From Acidobacteriota bacterium (GTDB lineage Bacteria; Acidobacteriota; UBA6911; RPQK01; JADFOI01), in the NCBI GenBank assembly GCA_029942065.1, contig JAPYTY010000167.1, positions 1 to 5,250 on the forward strand: DNA of 5,250 bases, read 5' to 3'. A program made the translations under genes and the position numbers. A model generated the notes under the pieces. The model saw only the letters and a list, made by a program, of their open reading frames with translations. It was not told where the DNA came from and made no database searches. Position 1 is the stretch's first letter. Every line of letters starts with the position of its first letter. This document shows positions 4,862 through 5,250 of this stretch, in pieces.

Positions 4862-5250
4862 TTGGACGATCTTCACGAGCGGTACCGCGATCTCAAAGAG
4901 AGGCTCTCACATTTGTGGGAGTATCTTTGACGTAGAAGGGAAAAAGCGGGAGTTGGAGCAGATTGAGGAGCGCATTTCCGATCCCACTTTCTGGGAGAAT
5001 CAGGAAAATTCCCAAAAAAAACTCCTGCAGAAGAGAAGTCAGATTGAAGAGAGTCTGAAGCTGGTGGAGGGATTTCAATTATCTCTGGGCGATTCTGAAG
5101 CACTCATCGAGCTGCTCGATGAAGGCGAAGACGTTGCTTCCGATCTCGAGGCGGAACTATCCCAGCTGGATAAGGATCTGTCCGAGACCGAACTGAAAAC
5201 ACTTCTTTCCGGTCCCCACGACCGTAATAATTCCATTGTCACGATCCATC
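4862..5250 (+). CDS. prfB: Peptide chain release factor 2 (RF2), N-terminal part, with programmed +1 frameshift
   Basis: RF2 recognises UGA and UAA stop codons and triggers peptide release on the ribosome. Starting at TTG 4862, 22 codons encode LDDLHERYRDLKERLSHLWE-YL, the usual amphipathic RF2 N-terminus. An in-frame TGA (4928-4930) then stops frame zero. After a +1 shift the sequence continues DVEGKKRELEQIEERISDP and TFW, and on through helical domain 1 to LLSGPHDRNNSIVTIH at the window edge, just before the expected PGAGG. About 129 residues are visible. The stop-codon-recognition loop and GGQ motif lie beyond the window. TTG is the only possible start in the frame that matches the family, and it has a well-placed AGGGAG. 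An ATG at 4854 gives an open frame without a shift but encodes residues unlike RF2 before Asp 4929. The gene follows lnt by four bases. Confidence 0.93.
4917..4931 (+). promoter_or_regulatory. prfB programmed +1 frameshift site
   Basis: GGGAG-TAT-CTT-TGA-C has the same arrangement as the well-studied E. coli site (internal Shine-Dalgarno, three bases, CUU, UGA, C). The GGGAG at 4917-4921 pairs with 16S rRNA in the elongating ribosome, tRNA-Leu slips from CUU to UUU, and reading resumes at GAC 4929. When RF2 is abundant it terminates at the UGA; when scarce, the shift produces full-length RF2. This is autoregulation. Confidence 0.93.

Noticed and set aside
4928..4930. In-frame TGA in prfB as a disabling mutation or pseudogene sign
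   Set aside because: The stop sits in the canonical frameshift motif with correctly spaced internal Shine-Dalgarno, and the downstream frame is intact.

Overview
The window looks like ordinary core chromosome of a Gram-negative bacterium. It carries an apolipoprotein N-acyltransferase (Lnt), a SPOR-domain envelope protein and an NfeD-type membrane protease with its stomatin partner. The order lnt then prfB, preceded by a SPOR protein, reminds me of Desulfobacterota/'delta-proteobacterial' genomes and related phyla. I cannot fix the taxon from the sequence, and I see no mobile element, phage gene, CRISPR array or defence gene.

Layout. On the minus strand at the left end lie the start of moaE (cut by the window edge) and complete moaD. 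They overlap by four bases (ATGA) and encode the two subunits of molybdopterin synthase. A 267-bp divergent intergenic region (379-645) follows. It holds candidate promoters facing both ways, two short hairpins and a decayed direct repeat. From 646 to the right edge every gene is on the plus strand and closely packed: nfeD-type serine protease (646-1920), slipin/stomatin (about 1999-2769), SPOR-domain membrane protein (about 2801-3331), lnt (3328-4857) and the 5' part of prfB (from 4862). The 60-80 bp gap before slipin is the only sizeable one. The other junctions are short or overlapping, so one operon is likely.

How the genes fit together. The NfeD protease and slipin are a known membrane pair: archaeal NfeD proteases cleave the C-terminal hydrophobic region of their stomatin partner. 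The SPOR protein should bind denuded peptidoglycan at division sites, and Lnt completes lipoprotein maturation, so the first four genes are all envelope functions. prfB (release factor 2) is a translation gene commonly found next to lnt in some lineages. It carries the classical autoregulatory +1 frameshift site.

Most notable points: (1) prfB very probably starts at TTG 4862 and needs the +1 frameshift at 4925-4931, yet an ATG at 4854 overlapping the lnt stop is already in the post-shift frame and could mislead gene callers or bypass autoregulation; (2) MoaD ends in Gly-Gly-Ala-Arg instead of the required terminal Gly-Gly; (3) both divergent genes have a -10-like hexamer only 8-9 nt before their start codons and no clear Shine-Dalgarno, suggesting leaderless transcripts; (4) Lnt has its catalytic triad but appears to lack a Trp reported as essential in the E. 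coli enzyme. I did not find a convincing wholly new system.
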